Assembly: GCA_011772205.1 (NCBI GenBank)
Contig: WVZY01000020.1
Coordinates: 147,945-211,403 of the forward strand
Direction: 5' to 3'
From: Candidatus Latescibacterota bacterium
Lineage (GTDB): Bacteria; Krumholzibacteriota; Krumholzibacteriia; WVZY01
Length of the DNA: 63,459 nucleotides
The notes under the pieces were generated by a model, which saw only the letters and a program-made list of their open reading frames with translations, did no database searches and was not told the DNA's origin. Position numbers and translations under genes: made by a program. Shown in pieces: positions 38,270-47,602 of this stretch (positions within the stretch are counted from its first letter, which is position 1; the number at the start of each line of letters is the position of its first letter).

Positions 38270-38304
38270 TTTTCTTGTCAGCTGGCGGATGAGGAAAGCA
38301 ACGC

Positions 38305-39444
38305 ATGATCGATCGCATTCAAGATAAGGTCGAAAAAGGGGATCGCCTTACCCGGGAGGAAGGCCTGTATCTCCTCAGCGACGCACCGCTTCTCGATCTG
38401 GCCCCGCTTGCCCAGATCGGTCGTTTTCGACACAATCCCGAAAACGTCGTCACTTTCGTCATCGACACCAACTTGAACTACAGCAACGTGTGTGATGCGT
38501 ATTGCACATTTTGCGCTTTCTTCAGGCCGCCCGGTCACAAGGAAGCGTATACGCATTCCATCGAGGCGATGATGGAGCGTTTCGGGAAAGCGGTGGAGAG
38601 CGGATGCACAACGGTCCTGCTTCAAGGGGGTGTCCACCCGGAGCTCCCGCTCGATTATTATGTCGATCTGGTGAAAGAAACGCGAAGACGTTTTCCCCAC
38701 CTGCACCCACACTTCTTCTCGGCGCCTGAGATCATGAAAATGGTGGAGGTCTCAGGACTCTCACTAGGAGAGGTGCTGGAAATGCTCAAGGAAGCGGGGC
38801 TCAATACCTTGCCGGGCGGCGGAGCGGAGGTCCTATCAGACCGCGTCAAGCGGGAAGTCAGCCGCATCTTTCCCAAAGAGAAAACATCCGACTGGATCGA
38901 TGTTCACAGAGAGGCACACCGGCTCGGCTACCGTACGACGGCGACGATGATGTACGGCCACGTCGAGGAAGACCGAGATGTGATCGAGCACTTCGAACAC
39001 ATCAGGAAGCTGCAGGATGAGACGGACGGGTTCACCGCGTTCATTCCATGGAGCTACAAGCGCGAGAACACGGCGCTCGCCAAAAAAGTAAAAGTCGAAG
39101 CGGGCCCCAACCGGTACCTCCGCATCATGGCTGTCTCGAGAATCTATCTTGACAACTTCCGGCACATTCAGGCTTCCTGGTTTTCGGAAGGGAAGAAGAC
39201 AGGTCAAGTGGCGCTGCATTTCGGCGGGGATGATTTCGGAGGCACGCTGTTCGAAGAAGATGTAATGCTCTCCGCAGGCTTTTACAACCGGACCACGACG
39301 GACGAAGTAATCACTCTCATTCGGGAAGCCGGATTCACGCCCGCGCAGCGGACGACGTTGTACGGGATCACCCGCTACTTCACGCCAACAATGTCCAGGG
39401 AAGGCGGCGACGAGACAAGACCCCGCCCGGAAGCGCGGGCATAG
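38305..39444 (+). CDS. mqnC: cyclic dehypoxanthinyl futalosine synthase (radical SAM)
   Basis: MqnC cyclises dehypoxanthine futalosine. The 379-residue protein has the radical-SAM motif CDAYCTFCAFFRPPGHKEAY (CxxxCxxC) and LLQGGVHPELPLDYYVDLV. The blocks GLNTLPGGGAEVLSDRV and TAFIPWSYKRENTAL are typical of MqnC and distinguish it from MqnE. AGGAAAG lies 7 bases before the ATG. The final 70 bases overlap the end of mqnD on the other strand. Confidence 0.93.
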   Translation: MIDRIQDKVEKGDRLTREEGLYLLSDAPLLDLAPLAQIGRFRHNPENVVTFVIDTNLNYSNVCDAYCTFCAFFRPPGHKEAYTHSIEAMMERFGKAVESGCTTVLLQGGVHPELPLDYYVDLVKETRRRFPHLHPHFFSAPEIMKMVEVSGLSLGEVLEMLKEAGLNTLPGGGAEVLSDRVKREVSRIFPKEKTSDWIDVHREAHRLGYRTTATMMYGHVEEDRDVIEHFEHIRKLQDETDGFTAFIPWSYKRENTALAKKVKVEAGPNRYLRIMAVSRIYLDNFRHIQASWFSEGKKTGQVALHFGGDDFGGTLFEEDVMLSAGFYNRTTTDEVITLIREAGFTPAQRTTLYGITRYFTPTMSREGGDETRPRPEARA

Positions 39445-40214
39445 AGCGTCTGGAGCGCCACCCTGCCCTCCTCGCCCATATTCTCCGTATCGTCGTTTAC
39501 GTACATTCGTACGAAGCGCCGACACGTATCGCGGTCCAGCCCACGGCCGAATTGGATCGCGTAGTCGATGGCTTCGTCCTCGTGCTCGAGCGCGTAGCGA
39601 ATGCTCTTTTCGAACGCCTCGGTGATCATCTGGATGTTTTCTTCACCCAAGCGCCGGTGGATGACATCCAAACCGAGCGGTATCGGGAGGTGGGTGTCTT
39701 GAGTCCACGCTTTTCCGAGATCGAGTATCTTCGTAAAACCTGATCGCTCCCACGTGAGCTGGCCTTCATGGATGATCACGCCGGCGTCGATATCACCTTT
39801 TGCGATGGCATCCATGATCGTATCGAAATGCATCATTTTGGATTCGAATGGGTCCGTTACGTACAGATTGAGGAGCAGGTTTGCCGTGGTATGTGTGCCG
39901 GGGACGCCGATGGTTTTGCCTTCCAATTCATCGAGTGAGATGGCCTTCTTGGCGATCAGGAGCGGGCCGTAGTTCCTACCAACGGATGCACCGCAGGCCA
40001 TGACGCGATACGTTTCGGCAACCTGGGGATAGACGGCCGCTGAGATAGCCGACACATCGAGCTCGCCTGTTAGTGCCCTCTGGTTGAGGTTTTCGATGTC
40101 CTGCATCACGTGATCGATCTCGTAATCTTCAATCGACACTTTCCCCTTGGCGAGCGCAAAGAACATGAAGGCATCGTCCGCATCCGGACTGTGCCCAACG
40201 GATAGCTTCTTCAA
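39375..40214 (-). CDS. mqnD: 1,4-dihydroxy-6-naphthoate synthase
   Basis: MqnD releases 1,4-dihydroxy-6-naphthoate from the cyclic futalosine product. The 279-residue protein starts with VGHSPDADDAFMFFALAKG, the MqnD signature, and keeps ISAAVYPQVAETYRVMACG and GVPGTHTTANLLLNLY. The initiation codon is TTG at 40214 with AAAGGAG before it. It is convergent with mqnC and overlaps it by 70 bases. With mqnA, mqnC, mqnE, ubiX and ubiD nearby, only a nucleosidase step (mqnB or an MTA/SAH nucleosidase) is not seen. Confidence 0.93.
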   Translation of the reverse strand: MKKLSVGHSPDADDAFMFFALAKGKVSIEDYEIDHVMQDIENLNQRALTGELDVSAISAAVYPQVAETYRVMACGASVGRNYGPLLIAKKAISLDELEGKTIGVPGTHTTANLLLNLYVTDPFESKMMHFDTIMDAIAKGDIDAGVIIHEGQLTWERSGFTKILDLGKAWTQDTHLPIPLGLDVIHRRLGEENIQMITEAFEKSIRYALEHEDEAIDYAIQFGRGLDRDTCRRFVRMYVNDDTENMGEEGRVALQTLYARASGRGLVSSPPSLDIVGVK

Positions 40215-40566
40215 TGGCTTTCTCCTTTAACCGGCTTTTTGTCGATCATCGAAGGATAATATACAGACGCGGGAGGGATTTCATCCGAAATCTTTCGGAA
40301 CCCGGAACCGCGAGCGTCCACGATATTCCACAGAAAGAAAGGACTCGAAAACATGCGGAGCGACGGTGAATCAAAGCCGGCTCCAAGAAATTCGAACTCA
40401 TGCTGTTGGCGAGATTTTTGCAATCAATGTTATTGCCGTCATTGCAAGGCGTTGCAGGGCTCCGGCCTCTCGGCTTCCGGGGCGGGCAGCATCAAACGCA
40501 TCAACGGCGGTAGTGCGGACTGACGATATATGAACTTCGAACCGGCGCTGATGAAGGATACCATCG
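40215..40566. other. divergent intergenic region between mqnD and treT-like gene
   Basis: About 350 bases separate two divergent genes. A GC-rich run with CCGG repeats near 40460-40485 could fold, but no clear promoter or conserved site was recognised. AAGGAT lies before the downstream ATG. Confidence 0.35.
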
Positions 40567-41961
40567 ATGCCTTACACCGATGATGGAAATAACCGCCTTG
40601 CGTCTTACCAGCCTGACCTCACGCTCAATCCCGAGGATTACATTTCGTATATCGGCAAAGAGGGCGTTGATTCCCTGAAACGCCTGGCAGAACCGCTCGA
40701 AGGTAAAAGTTGGGCAAACATTAATTCCACGCTCGACGGAGGTGGTGTCGCAGAGATCCTTCGAGGTGCCCTCCCGCTTGCCCGAAGCCTCGGCGTGGAT
40801 GCACGCTGGTGCGTGATGGAAGGAAATGATGCGTTCTTCCAGGTGACGAAAAAATACCACAACCTCCTCCAAGGCATCGAACAACCGATCTCGCTCGAAG
40901 AGATTTTCAATACGTATCTCGACACTATCGAACTCAACGCTCAACACACGCATATTTCATCGGACATGATCGTCGTGCACGATCCACAACCCTTGGGGCT
41001 GTTAACGAAGGGCGTTCTGTTCGGTAATATTTTGTGGCGGTGTCACATCGATACCTCGACTCCAAGTCAGGTCGTGTGGCGGTTCATCCTTCCTTATGTG
41101 AATCAATGCACGGGAGCGATTTTTACCATGCCCTCTTTCGTAGGACCCGGCCTTCAGATCCCGGTGTACGAAATCTCACCCTGTATCGATCCACGTGCCG
41201 TAAAGAATCGCCAATACGCTGAGAGTGAAGCGCGAGATGTGCTATCCGTGCTCTTTAAGGAGAGCAAAGTCGACCCGGATCGACCGATCCTCGCTGCCAT
41301 CTCGCGCTACGATATACATAAGAACCAATCCACTATATTGAAGGCGTTTCAAAAGTTGCAGGCGGAGAAGCGTTACGATCCGCAACCGTATTTGATTTTT
41401 GTTGGCAACACGGTGGCGGATGATCCCGAGGGTAGCGACATGCTCGATCAGCTAAGGGATGAGGCGGGGGACGACCCGAATGTCCGGATCTGGGTCAATG
41501 TCGAGGATAACGACCGCGTAATTGGCGCGCTGATGCGCGTGGCGCGTGGATTTGTCCACGTGTCGACTCGCGAGGGATTCGGGCTTGTGGTGGCCGAAGC
41601 GCTCTGGCAGGGGACACCTGTGATCGGCTCGAGAGTCGGGGGAATTGTCAAACAGGTGATCGACGGCGAGACAGGCTATCTCGTGGATCCCTTGGATGTG
41701 GATACGATCGCTTCCCGGATGGCCCGGCTCCTTGACGATCCAGAAGAAGCCGAGGCACTCGGGGCGCGTGCGCGGGAGCACATTCGGAAAAACTATCTCC
41801 TTCCCGATCTCGTCCGGAGGTATTTGATGCTTCTTCGTTACTACACTGGCGTTGACCGTGAGCCCCCTCCGTTTCGGATGAATGGAAAGGCGTACAGCGA
41901 AACGATCGACATGATACGGGCGCGGCATGCGGGGCTTGATGATTTGGGGATCACCAAATAG
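40567..41961 (+). CDS. treT: GT4 glycosyltransferase, TreT-like trehalose synthase
   Basis: The 464-residue protein has the two Rossmann-like domains of GT-B enzymes. NSTLDGGGVAEILRGALPLARSLG at the N terminus and VHVSTREGFGLVVAEALWQGTPVIGSRVGGI near residue 330 are characteristic of TreT, which makes trehalose from glucose and NDP-glucose. The conserved E-x7-E nucleotide-sugar motif is present as EGFGLVVAE. It appears to be a single gene. TreT identity is likely, but related kojibiose- or sucrose-type transferases cannot be excluded. Confidence 0.8.
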   Translation: MPYTDDGNNRLASYQPDLTLNPEDYISYIGKEGVDSLKRLAEPLEGKSWANINSTLDGGGVAEILRGALPLARSLGVDARWCVMEGNDAFFQVTKKYHNLLQGIEQPISLEEIFNTYLDTIELNAQHTHISSDMIVVHDPQPLGLLTKGVLFGNILWRCHIDTSTPSQVVWRFILPYVNQCTGAIFTMPSFVGPGLQIPVYEISPCIDPRAVKNRQYAESEARDVLSVLFKESKVDPDRPILAAISRYDIHKNQSTILKAFQKLQAEKRYDPQPYLIFVGNTVADDPEGSDMLDQLRDEAGDDPNVRIWVNVEDNDRVIGALMRVARGFVHVSTREGFGLVVAEALWQGTPVIGSRVGGIVKQVIDGETGYLVDPLDVDTIASRMARLLDDPEEAEALGARAREHIRKNYLLPDLVRRYLMLLRYYTGVDREPPPFRMNGKAYSETIDMIRARHAGLDDLGITK

Positions 41962-42156
41962 GCGTGGGAGTTGGGACCAGCAGGCTTAGGTAAAATGTCG
42001 TATTGAATAGGACCAAGCGGTCCTTTCGAATATCCGAATAGCACCATTTGATGCTGCTCGAATCGATGAACCCTTCAACTGATTCCTGTCACATCTGGTT
42101 GATATCTTTCTCACGGACGCAGGAAATATTTTTCTAGGCGCTCTATTTTATCAGTA

Positions 42157-42300
42157 TCATTGATCATTGAGATAGAGCGTGTTACTTCCCAAGTAGTTTC
42201 CACACACGAGATCCAAGTCCCCATCCCCATAGACATCCCAGAGAGCGATGCTGTATGTGGCGTTGGCAAAGTCAGAAGACCAGATCGGGTCCATCGAAAA
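42157..42300 (-). pseudogene. FG-GAP/VCBS repeat remnant
   Basis: On the minus strand one frame between stop codons reads DFANATYSIALWDVYGDGDLDL followed by YLGSNTLYLNDQ and a stop. This is one clear FG-GAP/VCBS calcium-binding blade, as found in secreted beta-propeller proteins. It has no start codon, no second blade and no neighbouring coding frame, so it is a fragment of a lost gene. It lies in a 758-base gap (41962-42719) that otherwise seems empty. Confidence 0.7.
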
Positions 42301-42719
42301 TTACGACGGCTGGGAGAGGCCGTTCGAAGGGACGGCCGTGGCTATAAATAGAGCAGGTAAAAACAGGATGAACGCTTTATGCCTGCTTTTTCGGTATTGC
42401 AATTCGGATCCAATCATTTTCAAAGCACGATCGCTTTTGCCAGCGTGTTGCCTACCGATTTCGATCGGCTGTTGCACAGTCCATACTAGTGGTCCACTCG
42501 AGAACCGCATTGAAAATAAGTTAAATACAATGCTCTTGGCAAAAGGGCGGCGATTTCACATGTGGATATATTGGCGAATGCTCACGCGCTTCACGCAGTG
42601 TGATTCAGTGCCGGTGGCTCGAGAAGCGCAACCTAAAAGGATGTCTGGATTTTAATGAGACAGAATAGTAAAATCACCATGGATGCACGCCAGCCGTGAA
42701 CTCCACGGGAGGTGCTCAT

Positions 42720-45498
42720 GTGAACCTCGATCGAATCCCTCGTACATTCTTGATTACCTGGTTCATCTTCTTCTTCGTCGTTGCAGCTTGCCCAGCGCGG
42801 GGCAGCGAGCAAATTGATCACGCGTCCGATCTCGAGGAGCAAATAACCGACAGAAGAAAAGCAGCCGAGTTCGAAGAAGCACTTGATTTGGCCAAGAAAC
42901 TGCTCGAGCTCCGAGAGTCACTCGAATCGACGAAGCCGTACGAACTTGCTAATGCCCAGCGGCTAGTCGAAACGATCGAGTTCATCCTTGGACTACCTGA
43001 GCAATCACGGCAAAAACTGGCAGAAGCGGATCGCCTCGAAGACATCATCGATGAACATTGGGATCACGATGAGTACGAAAAAGGCGCCACTGTTGCCCTG
43101 GAGCAGTTGGCGATCAGACGCAAGATACTCGGTGATCGCCATCCCGACGTTTCAGCCAGTCTCAGCTACTTGGGATAGCTCATGAGTAGGCGTGGAAACA
43201 CAGCACAGGCGGAGAGGTTCTTTCGCGAATCGCTCGAGATTGATCTGGTCACGTTGAGTAAGGAACACCCAGACGTAGGGATCAGCCTGAGTAATCTTGC
43301 GGGTGTTCTGAGCAAAGCGGGCAACTATTCGGCAGCCGAATCACTGTTTGCTGAGGCACTCCAGGTGCAGCGAGCGATCCTGGGCGAACAGGACCTGGAC
43401 CTCTCCACAACGCTCAACAACTACGCCAGCCTGCTAAAAAAACAAGGCAAGTATACGATGGCAGGATCCCTTTTGCGGGAAGCTCTTCGGATTCGCCGCG
43501 AAGAATTAGGCGAGACACACTGGCATGTCGCCAACACGCTCAACAATCTCGCTCACCTGTTGGCGGAGCAGGGAGACGACGCAGGAGCAGAGCCCCTCTA
43601 TTATGAAGCCCTTTCAATCTATCGTGGGGAACGCGAAGCGCACTCCAACATCGGTATAGCGCTAAACAACTTGGCGAATCTCTATCGCGCAAGAGGAAAC
43701 GTTGCCCTTGCCGAGTCCACGTACGATCAAGCGCTCGAGATCTATCGCAAGAGCGTAGGTGAGAGCCACTATCTTTTTGCCGACTGCTTGAGCAACCTAG
43801 CGTTGCTGCGAGAAGATATCAAAGACTTCGCTGGTGCTGAACCGCTGCACCGCGGGGATCAAGCGTGCAACATTTCAAAAATCGCCTTACGCGTTGCTTG
43901 CCGCCGCTCGTCTTGAACTCGACAACAAGGCGGGAGCGTGGTCGGCAGCCGAGCGCGATCACGGCCGGGCCCTGGCCGATTTGCTTTTTGCCGCCGAGAG
44001 ACGTCGGCTTACAGCCGCAGAGTCCGCGCGGGAGGTTGAGCTCAAAGGGGCTCTAGGTGATCTCGAACGGGAACTTGCCGCGTACCAAAAAGCATCGCTG
44101 GTGGATACCACCGAAGAAGCGGCGCAAAAGTTCGAAAAAGCCCGCAGCCGCCTCCTCTCGGCGGAGTTGGAGTGGAGAGCATTCCAGGCGGAGATCACAA
44201 GAAAGTACCCCATTACCGAGGGGCAGATCTATCCGCTGGACCGGGTGCAGGCCTCCCTTGATAACAAGACGGCTCTAATCGGTTGGCTGGATGCGGATGT
44301 AAAAGACGATGACTACATTTCCTGGGTGTACGTCGTCCGGCAGCGGGGACCCGTGATATGGGCTCGTCTCGCCACGCCGGAGGAAGGCAGAGGGTTGCAC
44401 GATGTTCGCGCACGACTGCTACGCGAGGCATTGGCTTCGCCTGCTGCGCTGCAATCGGGCACAAGACTGCACGCCAGGCAGCTTTGGGTAGAGCGGTTTG
44501 CCCCTATTTCGCGCGCGCTAAACGGGGTTGAACATCTTGTCGTAATTCCGTCGGGGGTTATGCTGGGAATTCCGGTTGAGAGCTTGATAGATAAAAATGG
44601 CACTTACCTTTGCGACAAATACGCGATCTCCTATACTCCTTCGGCAACGATCCACGCATGGCTGGCAGAACGATCTCGCACAAACGACAGGAATGAAGCG
44701 ACGCTCCTGGTCGGGGATCCGCCATTTGATGAGACCCATCTGATCGCTCCTTCCGGGGAGGAAGAGACACCTTCAACGGCCAAGCTGCCCTCGGTGGCCA
44801 GCATTCTTGCCGGAAACGAGGCATCCGTCTCTTCTCTGCCTCGCCTGCCGGCGACCCGACACGAGGTGACCAGCATTGCTTCGATCGTACCCTTGCCCCG
44901 GGTGTTTCTCGGGTCCGATGCGTCGGAGCAAAAGCTCGCGGTCCTCGCAAGCTCCGGAAAGATCAAAGGCTTCAACGTTATTCACATTGCGACGCACGCT
45001 CTCATTGATAACGAGCGACCGGGGCGATCGGCCTTGGTTCTGTCGCAGGTCGGATTGCCCGATCCTTTACAAGCTGCTAAAGAAGGAAGACGGATCCACG
45101 ACGGATTCGTTACGGCAACGGAGATCGTGGGTGAATGGGATTTGAGCGCCGAGCTGGTCACGTTGAGTGCATGCGAGACTGGGTTGGGTAGGGTGGTAAG
45201 GGGAGAAGGTTATATTGGATTTTCGCACGCATTCCTTCAATCCGGTGCGAGGAGCCTGCTGGCGAGCCTATGGAAAGTCGAGGACCGAGCCACAGCGCTG
45301 TTGATGCAGCGATTCTATGAGAATTTGTTTCGAGAGCGGGATGTTGAGGGACACGTTCGAGAAGAACACATCCAAAAAGCCATAGCGCTCCAGGAAGCGA
45401 AGCAGTGGCTGCGCAACTATACAAATGCGGATGGGGAGCAACCCTTCGCGCACCCGTACTATTGGTCAGCGTTCATCCTGATTGGTGACAGAGAGTAA
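42720..45498 (+). pseudogene. TPR-CHAT protein broken by a stop and a frameshift
   Basis: A secreted or membrane-anchored protein starts at GTG 42720 (GGGAGG 7 bases before) with a signal-like segment. An in-frame TAG at 43176-43178 falls inside a tetratricopeptide repeat; reading through gives continuous TPRs to about 43850. The frame then changes by one base, most simply at a run of four G at 43854-43857. The last frame (to 45498) completes the chain with a CHAT (caspase-like) domain. It has histidine in HIATHA (44983-44997) and cysteine in LSACETGLG (Cys codon 45172-45174), the expected catalytic pair. Two lesions suggest decay; sequencing errors or recoding remain possible. Confidence 0.8.
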
Positions 45499-45513
45499 TC
45501 CCTGCATTTATGG

Positions 45514-45897
45514 TCACGCGGCAATTCTGCGTTGCTGCCTTCGCACAACAGCAATACCAGTCAAGAGCAGCAGCAGCGCCATCAAGATCATGGCCCATAT
45601 AGACAGCGTGGGAATGCCAAAAGCGGACTCACCGCGTCCCGAATCGACCGCATCAGCGTTCTTCTTCTTATCGAGAGGGATGTTGAAGGCGACTCTCGGA
45701 TCGAAGTTTGGATCCCAATAGTGGCCTCCATGGTAGAGAAACGAGGCCGTTCCTCCAAATGGCAAATGGACGAGCTCACCGCCGTGGAAGTTCGCAGCCT
45801 CGTTGATGCTGAACAGAATCGCATCACCAGTGTTCCAGACTCCATCCCCGTTATTGTCTTTGGCCATGAGCGCATCGACGTCTACCTCGGATTCCGA
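45514..45897 (-). pseudogene. 3' fragment of a secreted protein with an IPTL-CTERM tail
   Basis: The open frame begins directly after a stop at 45898-45900 and continues SESEVDVDALMAKDNNGDG, a dockerin-like or calcium-binding stretch, so the internal ATG at 45867 is not a true start. The C terminus GIPTLSIWAMILMALLLLL followed by VVRRQQRRIAA has the form of an IPTL-CTERM signal: motif, hydrophobic helix, basic tail. Such tails are cut and anchored by exosortase-like enzymes. The gene's N-terminal part is missing, so it is a remnant. It converges with the broken CHAT gene, 15 bases away. Confidence 0.7.
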
Positions 45898-45939
45898 TCA
45901 TGAAAATGGGATGCTCAGTGAGGTAAGGGCCGAGAATAT

Positions 45940-46518
45940 TTAAGCGCGAGTGATATACGTAACGGATGCGCCCCCGGTGAAATAGTAGACAGAGACACCG
46001 TTGGGATCGCCCACGATAGAATAGAGCCGGGAGCCGTCCCCACTCTCATTTGCACGAACATTCAGCCCGTCGAGATTGTTTATACCCCCCGCTCCGCAGC
46101 CATTCACAAGCTCGGTCTGGTACCACTCCTTGTCTCGATCGATGATCTTTTCGTGATAGACCGCGATTCCGTTTGGATCGTCCTCGAACGAGACCAGCAG
46201 TTTCACGGTACCCGCAATCACGTGATCGAACAGGTAGTCGATCAGAGAGGCGATGGCATCGACTTCATTTGGAGGAATGTAGTCAAATGCGTCACGCGCG
46301 TATGGGAGACCTGGAACGTCGATGGCCTCTGTGTAAAGAACCTGTCCCGGGTCCAAGTTGCCGAGGCATCCTAAATTATTATCTTCCTTGTCGTTTTCAT
46401 TACTGAATTCCACCGGGGTTTTGGCGGCGGTCGGTGCGGGTTTCTGATTGGCTTCGATTGAGGAAACAAGCCCGATCAACAGAACGGCCACACAAACGAA
46501 CACTCGGAAGACGCTCAT
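45940..46518 (-). CDS. small secreted protein, function unknown
   Basis: ATG at 46518 follows AGGAGG with good spacing. The 192-residue product has a signal peptide (MSVFRVFVCVAVLLIGLV) and then an acidic low-complexity stretch (EFSNENDKEDNN). The folded region has two similar segments, DDPNGIAVYHEK and GDPNGVSVYYFTGG, which may reflect an internal duplication. No known domain was recognised. It lies downstream of the nosY gene in the same direction but 256 bases away, so it may or may not belong to the operon. Confidence 0.65.
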   Translation of the reverse strand: MSVFRVFVCVAVLLIGLVSSIEANQKPAPTAAKTPVEFSNENDKEDNNLGCLGNLDPGQVLYTEAIDVPGLPYARDAFDYIPPNEVDAIASLIDYLFDHVIAGTVKLLVSFEDDPNGIAVYHEKIIDRDKEWYQTELVNGCGAGGINNLDGLNVRANESGDGSRLYSIVGDPNGVSVYYFTGGASVTYITRA

Positions 46519-46774
46519 GGCTCCTCCTTGGGGATAAATTCTACAGGCATTCTTGGGCTCGACAGCCGCGCGGGAGGGTGCCATGGGAGGTGGAGTCAGC
46601 GAGGAGGTCGATTAGCGTTGATAAGTCAACGAAAGTAACGTCACTGCAAGTCGGGATGATACCAGCGCATTGATTGGCGCTGGCTTCCTCTACGAAACAA
46701 AGATCTGGCGATGAAGCTGGTATTGTCCTGTGAGATCCTTGGTCGAGTTTGCATGCCAATAGAAGGACTGCTTT

Positions 46775-47602
46775 TCACAAGTTCTGTCTCGAAAACACAC
46801 GGATCGAAACGAGCATCGGAATCACGATCCAGAGCAATATCGCGGCAAGGCCGAGCAGGCTCGCGACCGAGGCGGACCCCGTCAATTTGATGAGCGTCGC
46901 TCCAGCCGGCCCGAAGAAGTGGGGACCGCCAATAACTAGAAGAGAGAGGACTCGAGTCAAATCCACCGGGTTTCCAGTCAAACCCGCCAGCAGAAGCACT
47001 TTTAGCGTTGCGTGAGAAAAGTGGAGTGTGGTCCCGAGCATGAGCATCCCATAGAGTAGCTCGAAGAAGATCCAGAGCCCAACAGAGACGCCGAGCGCGA
47101 TTTGCTGCCTCCTGGAGAGCAGGGAAATCAGAACCGCCAGCCCCGTGAAGACTACTGAGAGCAGCAGTGCGAGTAGTACAACGATGAAATACTGGAACGC
47201 TCCCTCGACACCCACTGCGAGTGAAAACACAATCCCAGGTAATCCGAATCCGAGCAGAGTCGCCCCGATCACAGTGAGCAGGAGACCAAGGTATTTCCCG
47301 AGAATTATTTTCGCCCGGGAAATCGGTTGCGTAACCATGAGCTCGAGATGCTCGCGGTGCGATAGAAAGCTGAACACACCGAGCAGCAGTGCGAACAGCG
47401 GCACGATAAAGCCGTCTAGATTAATGATACTTGCTGAAGTGCGGACGAAGTCCTGGAAACCGGAATAGCCTGAGGTCACCATTCCCAGGAGCGATACGAG
47501 AATTGTCAGCACGGAAAACACCACAGCGAATGAGATGACCCATCGGTTGCGCCTGTTCAGTGTAAATTCCTGTTTTGCGATCAGCCACACGGGATGACTC
47601 AC
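46775..47602 (-). CDS. nosY: ABC transporter permease NosY-like
   Basis: NosY is the membrane part of the NosFY ABC exporter needed to build the Cu-S centre of nitrous oxide reductase. The 275-residue protein has about six membrane helices and the family start WLIAKQEFTLNRRNRWV. The LVTQPISRAKIILGKYLG segment is typical of ABC-2 type NosY permeases. Its first four bases overlap the end of the NosL-like gene (ATGA), consistent with coupled translation. It is the last recognisable gene of the nos operon. Confidence 0.88.
   Translation of the reverse strand: MSHPVWLIAKQEFTLNRRNRWVISFAVVFSVLTILVSLLGMVTSGYSGFQDFVRTSASIINLDGFIVPLFALLLGVFSFLSHREHLELMVTQPISRAKIILGKYLGLLLTVIGATLLGFGLPGIVFSLAVGVEGAFQYFIVVLLALLLSVVFTGLAVLISLLSRRQQIALGVSVGLWIFFELLYGMLMLGTTLHFSHATLKVLLLAGLTGNPVDLTRVLSLLVIGGPHFFGPAGATLIKLTGSASVASLLGLAAILLWIVIPMLVSIRVFSRQNL

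Noticed and set aside
42350-42400. Terminator with GCAGG/CCTGC stem and T-run
   Set aside because: The loop is over 25 bases and it lies nearly 400 bases after the nearest gene end.
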